Below, piece after piece: positions 1 to 6,796 of a stretch of DNA of 9,142 nt (the first letter of the stretch is position 1; each line of letters starts with the position of its first letter). Source of the stretch: Bacteroidota bacterium (GTDB taxonomy: Bacteria; Bacteroidota; Ignavibacteria; UBA10030; SZUA-254); assembly GCA_004322375.1 (NCBI GenBank), contig SCUC01000515.1:1-9142 (forward strand), written 5' to 3'. The position numbers and the translations under genes were made by a program. The notes beneath the pieces are model-generated. The model ran no database searches. It saw only the letters and a program-made list of their open reading frames with translations, and was not told where the DNA came from.

Positions 1-1
1 G

Positions 2-694
2 CGATTTTTAGAAAGTAATAATCACGGAAGGGGAATTGTGCTTGGCGGTATCACGGGAATTCCGCCGGCAACTGTCGTGATTCTTGGCGCAGGAATGGTA
101 GGAAGCGCGGCGGCGCGAATGGCGTTATGTTCGGGCGCGGAGGTAATCGTTCTAGATAAAGATTTAGGACGGTTGAGGAAATTGGAGCAACGATTCAACT
201 ATCAAATAGTTACCGGGTTGACGACGGAATATAACATCAGGAAGGCGATACAATTCGCCGACGTTGTTGTCGGAGCGGTCTTAATGAAGGGAGAGAAAGC
301 CCCACATCTTGTAACAGAAGATATGATTCAACAGATGAAGCCCGGAGCTATTGTCATAGATGTTTCCATTGACCAGGGGGGGTGTATCGCCACAAGCCGA
401 CCGACGACACTCGAAGACCCGACGTATGTTTTGCATAATGTCATTCATTATTGTGTGCCGAACATCCCGGCAAACGTTGCCCGCACGGCAACCTACGGCT
501 TAACCAATACGCTTCTTCCGTATCTTCTGGAGATTTGTCAGAACGGGCTGGAAAGCTCAATGAAAGAAAACGGCGGGCTGGCGCGCGGCGTTTGCATATT
601 CAATGGCGAGTGTTGCAACGATGCTATCGCTAAACGATTCGGGATGCAATCACAGAATATTGAAACTATGCTGAAGGTTCAGCGAGAGCCATGA
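2..694 (+). CDS. ald: Alanine dehydrogenase, C-terminal part (5' end outside window)
   Basis: NAD-dependent alanine dehydrogenase interconverts L-alanine with pyruvate and ammonia in the cytoplasm. The frame is open from base 2, so the gene begins upstream; the GTG at 38 is an internal valine codon, preceded in frame by family-like sequence ending GRGI. About 230 C-terminal residues of a usual ~370 are present. Visible features are the Rossmann loop GAGMVG (bases 86-103), an acidic residue closing the second strand (LDKD, near 155), which favours NAD over NADP, the IDQGGC motif (368-385), and YCVPNIP (449-469) with the conserved Asn near the active site. DQGGC and the YCVPNIP region separate it from the related transhydrogenase alpha subunit. 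The stop codon overlaps the next gene's ATG (ATGA, 691-694), indicating translational coupling. The family call is firm; the substrate is inferred from the family. Confidence 0.9.
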   Translation, partial: RFLESNNHGRGIVLGGITGIPPATVVILGAGMVGSAAARMALCSGAEVIVLDKDLGRLRKLEQRFNYQIVTGLTTEYNIRKAIQFADVVVGAVLMKGEKAPHLVTEDMIQQMKPGAIVIDVSIDQGGCIATSRPTTLEDPTYVLHNVIHYCVPNIPANVARTATYGLTNTLLPYLLEICQNGLESSMKENGGLARGVCIFNGECCNDAIAKRFGMQSQNIETMLKVQREP

Positions 695-2064
695 ATTGGG
701 TGGAACGATACAAATCGAAGTTACGAACTGCATCGGAAGCAGTCAAGGTAATTCAATCAGGGCAGAGAGTGTATGTGCATCCGGGCTGTGCAATGCCGGA
801 AACGCTGGTCGAGGCGATGTGCGACAGGTACATGGAACTTGAGGACGTAGAAGTGATTCATTTGCTTACCGTAGGTAAATCAGGATATTCTAATCCTGAG
901 ATGGATGGTCATTTTCGTCATAATGCCTTATTTATCGGCAAGAACGTTCGGGAAGCAGTCAATGACGGGAGGGCGGATTTCACTCCGATTTTTCTTTCAG
1001 AAATACCGGGGTTGTTTTATAAAGGCATTCTGCCAATTGACGTCGCGTTAATTCATGTTTCACCGCCGGATGAGCATGGGTTTTGCAGCTTCGGCGTTGG
1101 CGTAGAATGCACTAAGCCGGCAACGGAAGTGGCAAAAGTTATTATCGCGCAGGTCAACCGGCAGATGCCACGGACGCTCGGAGATAGCTTCATTCATGTT
1201 GATAAGTTTACGTATGCCGTGGAAACCGATGTGCCGCTCAAGGAGCTGCCGCAGATTGATAAAGATACCTCTCCGGAGGAAGCGGCAATCTATGAAAGAA
1301 TCGGTAAGAACATTTCGGAGTTGATCGAGGATGGCTCTACGCTTCAGCTCGGCATTGGCGCTATTCCCGATGCCGTGCTGCGGTTTCTGCATAACAAACG
1401 TCACCTTGGAATGCATACGGAAATGTTCGCGGATGGGGTCATCAAGCTTGTTGAAGAAGGTGTGTTGACGAACGAGAAAAAGACATTGCACCCCGGAAAA
1501 ATTATAGCCTCATTTGTGCTTGCTTCCAAATCCATCTTCCAGTTTATCAACAATAATCCCATCATTGAATTTCACCCGTCGCATTATACGAATGATCCAT
1601 TCATTATCGCGCAGAATGATAAAATGATTGCGATCAATTCCGCCATTGAGGTTGACCTGACCGGACAGGTATGCGCCGATTCAATCGGGAGATATTTTTA
1701 CAGCGGCTTTGGAGGGCAGGTTGATTTTCTACGCGGCGCGGCGCGAAGCAAAGGCGGAAAACCTATTATCGCGCTTCCATCCACGGCAAAACAGGGTCGG
1801 TTATCTCGCATTGTGCCGATTCTTGCAGAAGGCGCGGGGGTCACTACGTCAAAGGGAGACGTTCATTTTGTCGTTACGGAATATGGAGTTGCCGATTTAT
1901 ACGGGAAGACAATTCGCCAGCGTATGAAGGCATTAATTGATATCGCCCATCCGGATTTTCGAGAAGAACTTGAACATTATGCACGGGTGAATAAATTTAT
2001 TCCGACGATCGAGCATCAACCGTATCACCGAAGCGTTTATCTCGAATCAATAGTCGAACACTAA
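691..2064 (+). CDS. Acetyl-CoA hydrolase/transferase family protein (4-hydroxybutyrate/butyryl/acetate CoA-transferase type)
   Basis: A complete 457-aa class I CoA-transferase of the acetyl-CoA hydrolase/transferase family (Cat2/AbfT-like). Such enzymes move CoA between acyl groups, usually with acetate or acetyl-CoA as one partner, through a glutamyl-CoA intermediate. The N-terminal half holds GCAMPETL (32-39) and HVSPPDEHGF (122-131). The C-terminal half holds the loop GIGAIP (221-226), then GMHTEMFADGV (240-250), whose E244 is the expected catalytic glutamate, then SGFGGQVDF (338-346), ALPSTA (361-366) and VVTEYGVADL (394-403). The length is normal and there is no signal peptide, so it should be cytoplasmic. 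The ATG start lies inside the stop of the alanine dehydrogenase gene. Sequence alone does not settle the acyl substrate (acetate, butyrate, 4-hydroxybutyrate, propionate or succinate), so no gene symbol is given. Confidence 0.9.
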   Translation: MNWVERYKSKLRTASEAVKVIQSGQRVYVHPGCAMPETLVEAMCDRYMELEDVEVIHLLTVGKSGYSNPEMDGHFRHNALFIGKNVREAVNDGRADFTPIFLSEIPGLFYKGILPIDVALIHVSPPDEHGFCSFGVGVECTKPATEVAKVIIAQVNRQMPRTLGDSFIHVDKFTYAVETDVPLKELPQIDKDTSPEEAAIYERIGKNISELIEDGSTLQLGIGAIPDAVLRFLHNKRHLGMHTEMFADGVIKLVEEGVLTNEKKTLHPGKIIASFVLASKSIFQFINNNPIIEFHPSHYTNDPFIIAQNDKMIAINSAIEVDLTGQVCADSIGRYFYSGFGGQVDFLRGAARSKGGKPIIALPSTAKQGRLSRIVPILAEGAGVTTSKGDVHFVVTEYGVADLYGKTIRQRMKALIDIAHPDFREELEHYARVNKFIPTIEHQPYHRSVYLESIVEH

Positions 2065-2092
2065 ACCACGTAATACCAGAAAGGACTGCATC

Positions 2093-2506
2093 ATGGAAAC
2101 GACAGAATCATGTAAACAATGTGAGAAAATAGAACTCCATGTGGATCTGAACCACCCGGTTTCGAGTCCTATGGAATTACCGAATACCTATAATCGGTTC
2201 AAAGAATCGTATGGCTGGAGACACACCGACATTATGGGGTATGCGCTGATTCCGCGCGAGATACAAGGAATGACAGCGCAAGTAGATTATTATCTTTGTA
2301 TTGATGAAGATATTCTTGATGACATTGATGTGTACGGCTATGCTCAAAAGTTTTTTAACGACACCATTCTTCCGAAGTGGACGAATATCAAGAGCGTTCA
2401 AATGACAGAGCCAATCCTGTCTGTTCCGGAAACCCTTGACTGCTGGAAATATCTGCATAAAAGCGCAGAAGATGAAGAAAAAATTCTACAGGCAGTGCAA
2501 GAGTAG
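2093..2506 (+). CDS. Hypothetical protein, 137 aa, unrecognised
   Basis: I do not recognise this protein. It is 137 aa, soluble and acidic, with no signal peptide or membrane segment. The N-terminus carries a CxxC (C7 and C10) in ESCKQCEK; two more cysteines are at C69 and C117. The middle is rich in aromatic and acidic residues (DYYLCIDEDILDDIDVYGY, 65-83). The C-terminus looks helical and charged. A clear Shine-Dalgarno (AGAAAGGA, 2078-2085) lies 7 nt before the ATG, supporting the start and real expression. It sits 28 nt after the CoA-transferase gene and 65 nt before malic enzyme, on the same strand, so it probably belongs to the same operon. The lone CxxC could be a metal or redox site but nothing else supports that. 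No function is assigned. Confidence 0.8.
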   Translation: METTESCKQCEKIELHVDLNHPVSSPMELPNTYNRFKESYGWRHTDIMGYALIPREIQGMTAQVDYYLCIDEDILDDIDVYGYAQKFFNDTILPKWTNIKSVQMTEPILSVPETLDCWKYLHKSAEDEEKILQAVQE

Positions 2507-2571
2507 CAGAGGGTATAACGCTCGAAGCTGAACATTCAAAATTATTTTACACGAGAAAGGAAATAAAGTAA

Positions 2572-4872
2572 ATGATACGCAAGCAAGAAGCGCTCGATTA
2601 TCATGCGCAAGGAAGACCAGGCAAGGTAGAAGTTGTTTCAACAAAACCGTGTCAGACGCAACGGGATTTATCATTAGCATATACGCCGGGCGTAGCGGAG
2701 CCATGTAAAGACATCCACGATAACCCTGACGATGCTTACCTGTACACCTCGAAAGGAAATCTGGTTGCAGTGGTTTCAAACGGCACCGCCGTTCTTGGAT
2801 TAGGAGATATTGGCGCCTTAGCGGGCAAGCCGGTGATGGAAGGAAAGGGCGTGCTGTTTAAACGGTTCGCGGATATTGATGTATTCGATATTGAGCTGGA
2901 CACGCACAATGCGGATGAAATTATTCGCACGGTACAGTTGCTGGAGCCGACGTTTGGCGGCATCAACTTAGAAGACATTAAGGCGCCGGAATGTTTCTAC
3001 ATCGAAGAGGAATTGAAGCGTACCATGAACATCCCGGTATTTCATGATGACCAGCATGGAACCGCTATCATCAGCGGCGCGGCATTGCTGAACGCGGTAG
3101 AGATCGTGGGAAAACGAATTTCCGAAGTGCGTGTAGTATTCAGCGGGGCAGGAGCGGCGGGAATCGCGTGCGCGAAATTTTATGAAAAACTTGGCGTGCG
3201 AAAAGAAAATATCTTACTTGTTGATACGAAGGGTGTTGTCTTCAAAGGAAGAACGGAAGGCATGAATCCGTACAAAGAGTATTTCGCACGGGAAACAGAA
3301 GCCAGAACATTGGCAGATGCGATGAACGGGGCGGATGTTTTCTGCGGTGTTTCCATCAAAGGCATCGTTACAAAGGAAATGGTGAAATCCATGGCGGATA
3401 ACCCGATTGTCTTCGCGATGGCAAATCCCGACCCGGAAATAACGTACAATGATGCAATAGAAGCCCGTGACGACATTATTATGGCAACGGGGCGTTCAGA
3501 TTATCCCAATCAGGTGAATAATGTGCTGGGATTCCCATTCATTTTCCGCGGATCGCTCGATGTGCGAGCGACGGCAATCAATGATGAAATGAAAGTCGCC
3601 GCAGCAAACGCGCTCGCGAAACTTGCCAAAGAAGATGTGCCGGATTATGTTGTCCGCGTGTACGGTGGAAAGAAAATCGAGTTTGGTCGGGATTATATTA
3701 TCCCCAAACCATTCGATACCCGCGTGTTGTTATGGGAAGCGCCTGCCGTAGCGAAAGCGGCTATTGAATCGGGAGTCGCTCGCCGCCCGATAAAAGATTT
3801 TGAATCGTACCGCGATATGCTTGAGGCGCGTTTAGGAAAGGACCGTGAAATCATGCGGTTCTTTATTCACAAAGCGCAAAGCGAGCCCAAGCGAATTGTG
3901 TTCCCGGAAGGGGAAGAAGAAAAGATATTGCGGGCCGCGCAAATACTAAGCGAGGAGAATATCGCTAAGCCGATTCTTCTCGGCAGCCGTACGCTTATCC
4001 GTCAGCGTATTGCCGATTTGGGATTGAATCTTGAGAATGTTGAAATCATCAATCCCTCGAAATCGGAAAAGCTCGACGCGTATATCACAGCGTATTATAA
4101 CACGCGCCAGCGCAAGGGCGTTACGCGTGTAGATGCCGAACGACAGGTCAAAACCCACAATATCTTCGGCATGGTGATGGTGGAGCGGGGTGATGCAGAC
4201 GGATTAATTTCGGGACTGACCCAGCATTATCCCGACACCGTCAGACCTGCCTTGCAAATTATCGGCAAGAAAGAACATGTGAATACCATTGCAGGATTGT
4301 ATATGATGGTGTTCAAGAATCAAACTATTTTCATTGCCGACGCTACGGTGAATATCGAGCCGACTGCGGAACAGCTTGCAGAAATTGCATTGTTAACTGC
4401 CGAGCGCGTACGCAAGTTTGATATAGAGCCGCGTGTCGCGATGCTTTCGTTCAGCAATTTTGGCAGCACAAAACATCCGCTTGCGGAAAAAGTGCACCGA
4501 GCTGTCAAGCTCGTGAAACAAAAGTCCCCCTCGTTAATGGTTGACGGTGAAATGCAGGCAGATACTGCAGTCATGCCGGATATTATTAACGAACTGTATC
4601 CTTTCAGCTCGCTGAAAGGTCCCGCTAATATATTGATATTCCCCGACCTCACATCGGCGAATGTAGCCTATAAGCTTCTTGCAAGGTTAGGAGGAGCCAC
4701 GGCAATTGGACCGATGCTGATGGGAATTAAAAAACCGGTGTACCTGTTAGTACCGGGGAACGATGTGAACGATATTGTTAACATTGCCGCTATGGCAGTG
4801 TTTGAAGCACAGCAAGGTATTCCGCCGGTTCGCGTTACGCCGAGGGTGTTCGAACCGGCGCCGGTCAATTAA
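2572..4872 (+). CDS. maeB: NADP-dependent malic enzyme with C-terminal phosphotransacetylase-like domain
   Basis: Oxidatively decarboxylates malate to pyruvate and CO2. The 766 aa match the usual MaeB length. The malic N-domain (~1-165) has SLAYTPG with Y37, MEGKGVLFK with K92 (the general acid/base pair), the metal ligands E134/D135 in NLEDIKAPECF, and D160 in FHDDQHGTA. The NAD(P) domain (~165-400) has GAGAAG (192-197) and FAMANPDPE (281-289). The phosphotransacetylase-like domain (~425-755) keeps the fold motifs GDADGLISG (540-548), DGEMQAD (658-664), FPDLTSANVAYK (690-701) and IGPMLMG (712-718). However, the catalytic Ser-Arg of true Pta is replaced by V727-P728, so this half should not make acetyl phosphate; in known MaeB proteins it binds acetyl-CoA as an allosteric effector. 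A GAAAGGA site (2555-2561) precedes the ATG by 10 nt. NADP rather than NAD preference is inferred from the MaeB family. Confidence 0.95.
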   Translation: MIRKQEALDYHAQGRPGKVEVVSTKPCQTQRDLSLAYTPGVAEPCKDIHDNPDDAYLYTSKGNLVAVVSNGTAVLGLGDIGALAGKPVMEGKGVLFKRFADIDVFDIELDTHNADEIIRTVQLLEPTFGGINLEDIKAPECFYIEEELKRTMNIPVFHDDQHGTAIISGAALLNAVEIVGKRISEVRVVFSGAGAAGIACAKFYEKLGVRKENILLVDTKGVVFKGRTEGMNPYKEYFARETEARTLADAMNGADVFCGVSIKGIVTKEMVKSMADNPIVFAMANPDPEITYNDAIEARDDIIMATGRSDYPNQVNNVLGFPFIFRGSLDVRATAINDEMKVAAANALAKLAKEDVPDYVVRVYGGKKIEFGRDYIIPKPFDTRVLLWEAPAVAKAAIESGVARRPIKDFESYRDMLEARLGKDREIMRFFIHKAQSEPKRIVFPEGEEEKILRAAQILSEENIAKPILLGSRTLIRQRIADLGLNLENVEIINPSKSEKLDAYITAYYNTRQRKGVTRVDAERQVKTHNIFGMVMVERGDADGLISGLTQHYPDTVRPALQIIGKKEHVNTIAGLYMMVFKNQTIFIADATVNIEPTAEQLAEIALLTAERVRKFDIEPRVAMLSFSNFGSTKHPLAEKVHRAVKLVKQKSPSLMVDGEMQADTAVMPDIINELYPFSSLKGPANILIFPDLTSANVAYKLLARLGGATAIGPMLMGIKKPVYLLVPGNDVNDIVNIAAMAVFEAQQGIPPVRVTPRVFEPAPVN

Positions 4873-4905
4873 TAATGTTCTACTGATCAACTATAAGGAA
4901 TAATT

Positions 4906-5151
4906 ATGATCATCAAAGTTGCAGGTCTGCCGGGCGTGAAAACCCAGCAGACCATTATGAATACGGAAGAAGCCGTTTCCTCTGTTCGAGCCACAGCTGA
5001 GGTTGAATGGATCAATGACGTGCATGAAATTATGCAAATGGGAGCGATTCGCACGCCATCGTTGTTTATCAATGACGAGCTAAAAACAAGCGGCAGGATT
5101 CCGAGCGTTCATGAGGTGAAGACATGGATAACAGAGGCGCGACGTAATTAA
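4906..5151 (+). CDS. Small thioredoxin-fold protein lacking the CxxC active site
   Basis: An 81-aa protein resembling the small archaeal/bacterial thioredoxin-like family (redox-active disulfide protein 2, MTH895-like). In that family the N-terminus typically reads GTGCPKCKKL with cysteines at about positions 10 and 13. Here the same place, without gaps, reads GLPGVKTQQT, giving G10 and T13, and the protein has no cysteine at all. The rest of the fold is kept: VHEIMQMGAIRTPSLFIND (39-57) contains the cis-proline TP motif, followed by the typical SGRIPS (62-67) and a C-terminal helix. Start choice is supported by AAGGAA (4895-4900), 5 nt before the ATG. The gene lies 33 nt after maeB on the same strand. 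It cannot do thiol-disulfide exchange by the usual mechanism; a binding or structural role is inference. Confidence 0.8.
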   Translation: MIIKVAGLPGVKTQQTIMNTEEAVSSVRATAEVEWINDVHEIMQMGAIRTPSLFINDELKTSGRIPSVHEVKTWITEARRN

Positions 5152-5161
5152 TATGGCAATA

Positions 5162-5208
5162 GCGGTCATAGGCAACGATAAAGAAGGTTTATCGAAGCCA
5201 ATGACCGC
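5162..5208. terminator. Imperfect hairpin between convergent genes, possible bidirectional terminator
   Basis: A 47-nt inverted repeat occupies most of the 73-nt gap between the plus-strand thioredoxin-like gene and the minus-strand TonB-C gene. Outer arms GCGGTCAT/ATGACCGC (5162-5169, 5201-5208) are perfect, then A/A, GGC/GCC, AA/AA, and inner arms CGATAAA/TTTATCG (5176-5182, 5188-5194) around a 5-nt loop, giving 18 base pairs in all with symmetric A-A mismatches. The position between converging genes suits a shared terminator. There is no strong T-tract on either side, so a classical Rho-independent terminator is not certain; it could instead be an RNA-end stabiliser or a dispersed repeat. 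Confidence 0.5.
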
Positions 5209-5224
5209 ATAACCAAGAAAGTTT

Positions 5225-5638
5225 TCACTTTTCACTCATCGCAAATCGAAAAGGAATCATCACCCAAAGCTCGACGGGTGAGCCATTCTTCTTGGCGGGG
5301 GTAAATGTCCATTGGTACGTTGCCATCAGTGCCGCGGTTTCAAGATCGGGAGAGCCTTCTTTTCGTTCAATGACTACTGCTTTTTTTACTTTTCCCTCTG
5401 TGGTAAGCAATGCTTTAACATAGACAGTTCCCATAATTTTATTTTTCAGCGCATTTTCCGGGTAAGCAGGATTTACCTGATTGGTTGGCACAGGATACTC
5501 GTCAACAGCAATAAATGCGTTGATATCCGGCTCTGTGGCTTGAACTATTGTTGACTCGGCAGGTCCCGCATTATCTTTACATGAAAAGTTGAAGAAGAAA
5601 GCGATTACGATGGAGAGCGTTATAAAAAAATGTTTCAT
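5225..5638 (-). CDS. Exported TonB C-terminal-domain protein, possible lipoprotein
   Basis: A 137-aa protein. The first 20 residues form a signal sequence with a hydrophobic core (FFITLSIVIAFFF, 4-16) ending in NFSC. C20 could be a lipidation site, but N at -3 is not a canonical lipobox residue. Residues ~55-132 match the TonB C-terminal domain: NPAYPENAL (56-64), GTVYVKALLTTEGKV (70-84), ETAALMATYQWTFTPA (100-115) and the closing PVELWVMIPFRF (121-132). It lacks the proline-rich spacer and length of a true TonB energy transducer, so it is a stand-alone periplasmic or envelope TonB-C protein of unclear role. A strong ribosome site (AAAGGAAAGG, complement of 5646-5655) lies 7 nt before its ATG. 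It is the last gene of the sigma/anti-sigma operon, 18 nt after the anti-sigma gene, so it may be controlled by that sigma factor. Confidence 0.85.
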   Translation of the reverse strand: MKHFFITLSIVIAFFFNFSCKDNAGPAESTIVQATEPDINAFIAVDEYPVPTNQVNPAYPENALKNKIMGTVYVKALLTTEGKVKKAVVIERKEGSPDLETAALMATYQWTFTPAKKNGSPVELWVMIPFRFAMSEK

Positions 5639-5656
5639 TGTTGTACCTTTCCTTTA

Positions 5657-6169
5657 TTAAAATATAGTTTGATTCTTAATATCTTTTACCTTCGCCGGCG
5701 TTGAATCTATCACATGAACTTCGGGAATTCCGTAAATAAAAATTACAGCAGGTTGTTGTTTTCCATTCACGAACGCGCCGGTTGTGAACAAGGTGGATGC
5801 GCCCTGAGGCTGAACGGTTTGCATTCCCAAGAGCAACCCGATGGCAATAACAAGTATTGTCAATGCAATAGCGGCGGGCACGGGGATTAGCAATCGGCGT
5901 CTGAACCATGAACGAGATTGTTCGCGCGCAGCAACGCGGTTTCTCACAGGGGAGATAATATTCAACCGTGCAAAAAGCGCGTCGTCAATTTCCGACGGGA
6001 ATGTTATTGACTCTTTTTTTCGCATCTCGCGGAGGAGAATCACGGAATCGAGGAATTGTTGACATCCCGCACATTCCGAAAGATGCTTGAAGAGAGTCCG
6101 TTGGCTTCCGTTTTCAAGCTCTGAATCGAGAAGAAGACTGATTTGTTCTTTATGTTCATCGCAAGTCAT
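5657..6169 (-). CDS. Transmembrane zinc-finger anti-sigma factor
   Basis: A 170-aa membrane protein of the ZAS/zf-HC2 anti-sigma type. The N-terminal cytoplasmic domain carries HxxxCxxC as H29, C33 and C36 (HLSECAGC, 29-36), with C3 in MTCDEH as the likely fourth zinc-site residue. Residues ~91-92 are basic, followed by one membrane helix (~93-115, rich in I, L, A, V). About 55 residues beyond it should be periplasmic and could sense envelope conditions. Its ATG overlaps the stop of the sigma gene (ATGA, complement of 6166-6169), with no good Shine-Dalgarno of its own, so translation is probably coupled to keep sigma and anti-sigma levels matched. Family knowledge predicts that it holds the adjacent ECF sigma inactive until a signal releases it; the signal is not identifiable here. 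Confidence 0.9.
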   Translation of the reverse strand: MTCDEHKEQISLLLDSELENGSQRTLFKHLSECAGCQQFLDSVILLREMRKKESITFPSEIDDALFARLNIISPVRNRVAAREQSRSWFRRRLLIPVPAAIALTILVIAIGLLLGMQTVQPQGASTLFTTGAFVNGKQQPAVIFIYGIPEVHVIDSTPAKVKDIKNQTIF

Positions 6170-6723
6170 AGGTGTTTCGTTTCATCCAGTATTGGTTGTA
6201 AAAGTGTCGCTAACGATTTGCGCGCCTTAAAGAGCAATGATTTTACCGCGCTTTCCGTTGACTGCACTATCCCGGCTATTTCTTTGTAAGAAAAGCCGTC
6301 GTATTCTTTCAGGATAATCACCTCCCGGTAGCGGGCGCGCAGGCGTTCAAGGGCGTGATTGAGAATCTCGTGTTGCTCAATAGTATCGTATTCTAATGTG
6401 CTGCTGAGAGTGATGCAATCCTCATAGTCATCGGTTGTTTCGAACATCTCCTTTTCTTTCCTGAGGAAGGTGTAACACTCGTTTCGAGCGATAGTAAATA
6501 TCCAGGATTTAAAACATTCGGCGCGGCGCAGCTGGTCGCGCCGTTCGTATGCTTTCAGGAAAACATTTTGCACAGCATCTTTTGCCTGTTCGTCATCGTT
6601 AAGCATTTTGAGGCTAAAAAGATAAATGGAATGCTTGTAGCGATTGTATAAACGGACAAACGCAATGTCGCTTCCGTTCAGAAATTCATCAACTATATTT
6701 GTTTCATTAACAGTTTCTACCAT
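6166..6723 (-). CDS. ECF-type RNA polymerase sigma factor (sigma-70 family, RpoE-like)
   Basis: A 185-aa group 4 sigma factor with the usual two-domain layout. Region 2 (~20-90) includes DAVQNVFLKAYE (49-60), the core-binding region 2.2 signature, and FKSWIFTIARNECYTFLRK (71-89), covering -10 recognition. Region 4 (~120-172) includes LERLRARYREVIILKEYDG (125-143) and the helix-turn-helix SYKEIAGIVQSTESAVKSLL (145-164), which reads the -35 box. No region 1 or 3 is present, as expected for ECF factors. It heads a minus-strand operon with its presumed anti-sigma factor (4-nt overlap) and a TonB-C protein. An ECF-like promoter candidate lies upstream at 6742-6769. The ribosome site is weak (AGG about 7 nt before the ATG). 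The regulon is unknown. Confidence 0.93.
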   Translation of the reverse strand: MVETVNETNIVDEFLNGSDIAFVRLYNRYKHSIYLFSLKMLNDDEQAKDAVQNVFLKAYERRDQLRRAECFKSWIFTIARNECYTFLRKEKEMFETTDDYEDCITLSSTLEYDTIEQHEILNHALERLRARYREVIILKEYDGFSYKEIAGIVQSTESAVKSLLFKARKSLATLLQPILDETKHL

Positions 6724-6741
6724 GCAAACCTGCTATATCTA

Positions 6742-6769
6742 TAAGACTCACGAGGCACAAAAAAGTTGC
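6742..6769 (-). promoter_or_regulatory. Candidate ECF-sigma autoregulatory promoter
   Basis: Reading the minus strand toward the sigma gene, GCAACTT (complement of 6763-6769) is followed after 15 nt by GTCTTA (complement of 6742-6747). This resembles the GGAACTT/TCT-type boxes recognised by RpoE-like ECF factors, including the T-run just after the -35. Transcription would start near 6735, leaving a short leader before the ATG at 6723. The resemblance is by eye, from a single site. Confidence 0.4.
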
Positions 6770-6796
6770 TCTTAGCTATTATGAGAAGATGTATAT

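Noticed and set aside
38..694. GTG at 38 as the true start of the first gene
   Set aside because: The frame is open to the window edge and upstream codons encode family-like residues (NNHGRGI) leading into the conserved LGG segment, so the gene is truncated by the window.
2..694. NAD(P) transhydrogenase alpha subunit (PntA)
   Set aside because: The IDQGGC and YCVPNIP segments match alanine dehydrogenase better, and no transhydrogenase beta or membrane subunit follows.
1060..1491. Minus-strand 143-aa open frame
   Set aside because: It lies wholly inside the well-supported CoA-transferase gene, has no recognisable domain and is a shadow frame.
4320..4652. Minus-strand 110-aa open frame
   Set aside because: Antisense shadow of the conserved phosphotransacetylase-like domain of malic enzyme; low-complexity Ser/Ala content typical of such shadows.
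4873..4905. Terminator between maeB and the thioredoxin-like gene
   Set aside because: No stable stem with a T-run is visible in these 33 nt, so cotranscription is more likely.
5312..5554. Plus-strand 80-aa open frame
   Set aside because: Antisense to the TonB-C gene, which has a signal sequence, a domain match and a strong ribosome site.
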